From Clostridia bacterium (GTDB lineage: Bacteria > Bacillota > Clostridia > Christensenellales > Borkfalkiaceae), in the NCBI GenBank assembly GCA_017503885.1, contig JAFVSF010000193.1, forward strand, positions 1-7,870: a DNA stretch of 7,870 nucleotides, in the 5' to 3' direction. The stretch's first letter is position 1. The number at the start of each line of letters is the position of its first letter. The position numbers and the translations under genes were made by a program. Below the pieces are notes generated by a model. It was not told where the DNA came from, made no database searches, and saw only the letters and a list, made by a program, of their open reading frames with translations. Positions 7,101 to 7,870 of this stretch are shown piece by piece.

Positions 7101-7870
7101 ATCCGTAACGGCTTTAACCTTGTTTTTAGCACCTATTATGTCAAACACTTCGTTTACACTTACGCCAAGCACGTCGCCTATTATAAGTTTAATGTATTTA
7201 CCATTGTGTTCCCATCTGTCGCCGTTTGGCTTAAGAGTTTTTACAAAAGTACCAGCTATTTCGCCTAACTTAATACTTGCGAAGGTTTCTTTTATAAACT
7301 TAACTTTATCTCTTTCGCTAATAAAGTTGAATATATTAATATTGAATATTTTTTCTATAACAATATTATCAACGTCATAAGCACTGTTTTTCTTGTTTTC
7401 ACATGCAAGACCTTCAACACCCCAATCAAACTTGCCCTTTAAGAACTTTCTCGTTAAGTCGTATAAAAGGTCGCCGACTAAAAGATCTGCATAAGCATCT
7501 TTTATAATCTTTACCTTATCCTTTTCAGTAACGAGAGGCATTACTTTCAAGTTGAATAATGGTTGTAATACGTCACGGAAGTTTCTATCAAGTACGAATT
7601 GAAGTTCGCCGTTGATTTCTTGTTTTGCATTAAATGCAAGTTTACCTTCAAAGCCAAGATTTAACTTTTCGTTAGCAAACTTTCTCATTAAGTCGTATAA
7701 AAGGTCACCGACTAAAAGATCTGCAAAAGCGTCTTTTATAATCTTCACTTTATCTTTTTCAGTAACGAGAGGCATTACTTTCAAGTTGAATAATGGCTGT
7801 AATACGTCACGGAAGTTTCTATCAAGTACGAATTGAAGTTCGCCGTTGATTTCTTGTTTTGCATCAAATG
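3666..7870 (-). CDS. giant modular repeat protein of unknown function (N-terminus beyond window)
   Basis: The frame is open from the right edge to the TAA at 3668-3666: 1400 residues visible, no start in the window. The TTG codon at 7784-7782 is not a start; upstream codons remain in frame and repeat the sequence further in. Below, residue 1 is that TTG codon. Residues before 1 to about 705 are modules of ~70-80 residues with the signature (V/L/M)GD(L/I/A)(L/F)YD at 25, 103, 427, 503 and 583, with degenerate versions at 173, 233 and 659. Residues 842-1210 are four LG(D/E)xxG modules with Cys/His-rich inserts. The last ~160 residues form a non-repeated end, finishing in ILVDALPDF, without LPxTG motif, membrane segment or basic tail. 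I do not recognise the family. A cell-surface or secreted protein is suggested by size, modularity and a calcium-loop-like segment, but no signal peptide can be seen here. The gene is followed by the palindrome at 3588-3632. Confidence 0.9.
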   Translation of the reverse strand, partial: FDAKQEINGELQFVLDRNFRDVLQPLFNLKVMPLVTEKDKVKIIKDAFADLLVGDLLYDLMRKFANEKLNLGFEGKLAFNAKQEINGELQFVLDRNFRDVLQPLFNLKVMPLVTEKDKVKIIKDAYADLLVGDLLYDLTRKFLKGKFDWGVEGLACENKKNSAYDVDNIVIEKIFNINIFNFISERDKVKFIKETFASIKLGEIAGTFVKTLKPNGDRWEHNGKYIKLIIGDVLGVSVNEVFDIIGAKNKVKAVTDTMCVGRTVHDYIADLLGKEKIGNAGADELLELFVVTELVDTLFGFKKDETNKMSSDPKIAYILNRTDKVFFGDFANLTSSDDNKQWYDKNGNKVTGITNTIYSLPSSVVLYVVAVIMNPKMIVDVMGESYLGTFIKDFYNKTKIDSTINGDDKSGYTVDGAFKELVEDVANVKVKTIYNDIVNKSFKKKATEMFINREMGDILYDVLVQFVYKQDKYNLDIGGYASDKVVEGKYVLSKNFKDIFEPFFNIQINELLKEKNKLNFFLNNVYSQTLIGDALYDITRKLAKTNKIELGLDGEYAYVNKANNGGKFFADQNFSAIISKTFNLGIKQVYDAYKNKIIKAVLYNTYSDLSLGDIFYDVFRKFMAKKLTLSAQGYAWQFATSPELYLQGKIAKFVRAVFAVTLADVYDLVKKRVTKTEFAVHAIGHLNFGETLLPFAEKTLKKNLSCKFEYDVANDYALTITGNYAEVLNAVAGISMSKALQTKKMVTLFFGAEGALENMPAGHVAGYLVKTKALSKTFKKTTIEHEYDGAWIISGTYAVPMNILCNDLTLGTIYANRNKLKSGLIIPYFGKVELGNFAGGTLVNGAWIKSNGEPHPTHGAKNVIMLAFYDLTVEEILAKGFDPSKVIEDVYAGQIMGYYRCGEYEFSKNEDTDYIICGDETHVDDKGAYHLHEGEEIMYSVVEGSEEFVYCDQAHVDDLFTYHTHYICEFEEEHEHTGKGWYYKEGGEYKKAGAVESAVADLTLKKLMSGRFSMAETLKGVKLGEAMNLVHCDGSGATCPITEVSSTHVCEEGWYEKKVEGGNTTYVRTTLVLDKIADVDLHELFTNGLDLDAVFEGVYAGDVLGYSHCYIDEDGNRVCAKELEHGDTDHKTTNMWYVKTDSNNDGVIDENDEFRKATALERTFASVIMTDILNGKFDVEKELENITLGEFMGHEKCTHDDTCFVHPDGAHVAGDDWYDEQDDGTYVAVTDNLTLAVADFTIKQMQSNNFANELLDSVKGRVTLGDVFGDPAGTPLALLGEDTTIGNINGALTDALKTSTAGDMYDAKILPFDDETIKKMDASYGLLVVNDAIDTNTGNTEKDNDYKAKIEAALNAHATEVRIPTDPDYMVYVEAVGRTFWRSLTADQLLEILVDALPDF
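4155..5261 (-). repeat. four protein modules with LG(D/E)xxG core and Cys/His-rich inserts
   Basis: Modules are at 5261-4869, 4868-4638, 4637-4374 and 4373-4155. Each opens with a D(L/V)T(V/L)xxL-like strand, then a segment such as GFDPSKVIEDVYAGQIMGY, GRFSMAETLKGVKLGEAM, GLDLDAVFEGVYAGDVLGY or GKFDVEKELENITLGEFMGH. A Cys/His cluster follows, then (G/M/D)WY with a charged hairpin, then A/F-rich residues leading into the next module. Clusters: C873, C889, H894, H902, H904, C923, H927, H935, H937, C940 in the first; C1004, C1011, H1020, C1022 in the second; C1081, C1091, H1097, H1102 in the third; C1169, H1171, C1175, H1178, H1183 in the fourth. The inserts differ much more than the cores. The DNA is diverged, so this is an old repeat. 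Confidence 0.75.
4413..4448 (-). other. EF-hand / dockerin-like calcium loop within the giant protein
   Basis: Residues 1113-1124 read DSNNDGVIDEND. The acidic and amide residues fall at loop positions 1, 3, 5, 9 and 12, with glycine at 6 and isoleucine at 8, as in EF-hand loops; Asp at 12 is the dockerin variant. It lies in the third module directly after WYVKT. Only one such loop is present, so this is not a complete dockerin, which has two. Calcium binding is inferred from the pattern. Confidence 0.6.
5670..7445 (-). repeat. diverged GDLLYD-type protein modules
   Basis: Beyond the nearly identical copies the same module recurs in diverged form. The clearest copies have MGDILYD (6506-6486), IGDALYD (6278-6258) and LGDIFYD (6038-6018), spaced 76 and 80 residues. 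Each is preceded by a lysine-rich helix of the EK(D/N)K(V/L) type and followed by RKF/RKL, a short beta-like segment with GxYA, and a NF(K/S)xI...FFN(I/L) end. Degenerate copies lie near 7270-7150 (LGEIAGTF, IGDVLGV) and 5810-5670 (FGETLLPF). A non-module insertion of about 150 residues occupies roughly 7000-6550, including WYDKNGNKV and a hydrophobic stretch IYSLPSSVVLYVVAVI. Confidence 0.65.
7446..7870. repeat. tandem DNA repeat, 234-bp period, running off the right edge
   Basis: The sequence 7446-7636 recurs at 7680-7870 at a fixed offset of 234 bp (78 codons), with about nine differences in 191 bases by eye and no gaps. The intervening 7637-7679 differs clearly from its counterpart at 7403-7445. 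The repeat encodes the module KVMPLVTEKDKVKIIKDA(F/Y)ADLLVGDLLYDL(M/T)RKF and the end GELQFVLDRNFRDVLQPLFNL. The length 234 is a multiple of three, so copy number can change without breaking the frame. The total number of copies is unknown because the array continues beyond the window. Confidence 0.92.

Noticed and set aside
7782..7784. TTG codon as the start of the giant gene
   Set aside because: The frame stays open upstream to the window edge, the upstream codons repeat the module end found at 7636-7551, and no ribosome binding site precedes the TTG. The gene is partial at its 5' end.
7446..7870. CRISPR or other spacer array
   Set aside because: The repeats are 234 bp, in-frame coding sequence with no short direct repeats alternating with unique spacers.

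Overview
This window looks like a chromosomal segment from a low-to-moderate GC bacterium, most likely an anaerobic Bacillota (Clostridia-type) lineage. The reasons are the compact rpsF-ssb-rpsR operon, strong AGGAGG-type ribosome binding sites, a near-perfect TTGACA-17-TATAAT promoter, intrinsic terminators, and a very large modular repeat protein of the kind often seen in uncultured gut Clostridia. The taxonomic call is inference; no rRNA or other decisive marker is present. All recognisable genes are on the minus strand, so the window reads right to left.

From the right: (1) 7870-3666 is the 3' part of a giant gene whose reading frame is still open at the window edge (at least 1400 residues seen). 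It is built from degenerate repeats. The N-terminal part visible here consists of ~70-80-residue modules with a GDLLYD-type signature, the first ones almost identical as DNA (234-bp period). The C-terminal part consists of ~75-130-residue modules sharing an LG(D/E)xxG signature, each carrying a Cys/His-rich insert and a WY(x)K-like end; one also carries a dockerin/EF-hand-like calcium loop. I do not recognise the family. A surface or secreted role is inference. (2) 3665-3397 holds a long imperfect palindrome, a consensus sigma-A promoter and a ~140-nt structured leader that fits an S6:S18 autoregulatory leader. (3) 3396-2405 is rpsF-ssb-rpsR: ribosomal protein S6, single-stranded DNA-binding protein and zinc-type ribosomal protein S18, closed by a strong hairpin at 2302-2346. 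(4) 2212-1109 is a monocistronic serine hydrolase of the class C beta-lactamase/esterase-like family, closed by a perfect-stem terminator at 1072-1101. (5) 852-1 is the N-terminal half of a Na+/phosphate cotransporter-family protein, with its own promoter; its 3' end lies off the window.

Functionally these are separate transcription units: a housekeeping translation/replication operon flanked by a giant repeat protein and by two accessory metabolic genes. The least explained items are the giant modular protein, with its recent internal duplication and its Cys/His modules, and two kinds of short intergenic elements: a ~39-bp element present upstream of both the hydrolase and the transporter gene, and a ~45-bp palindrome between the giant gene and the rpsF promoter.
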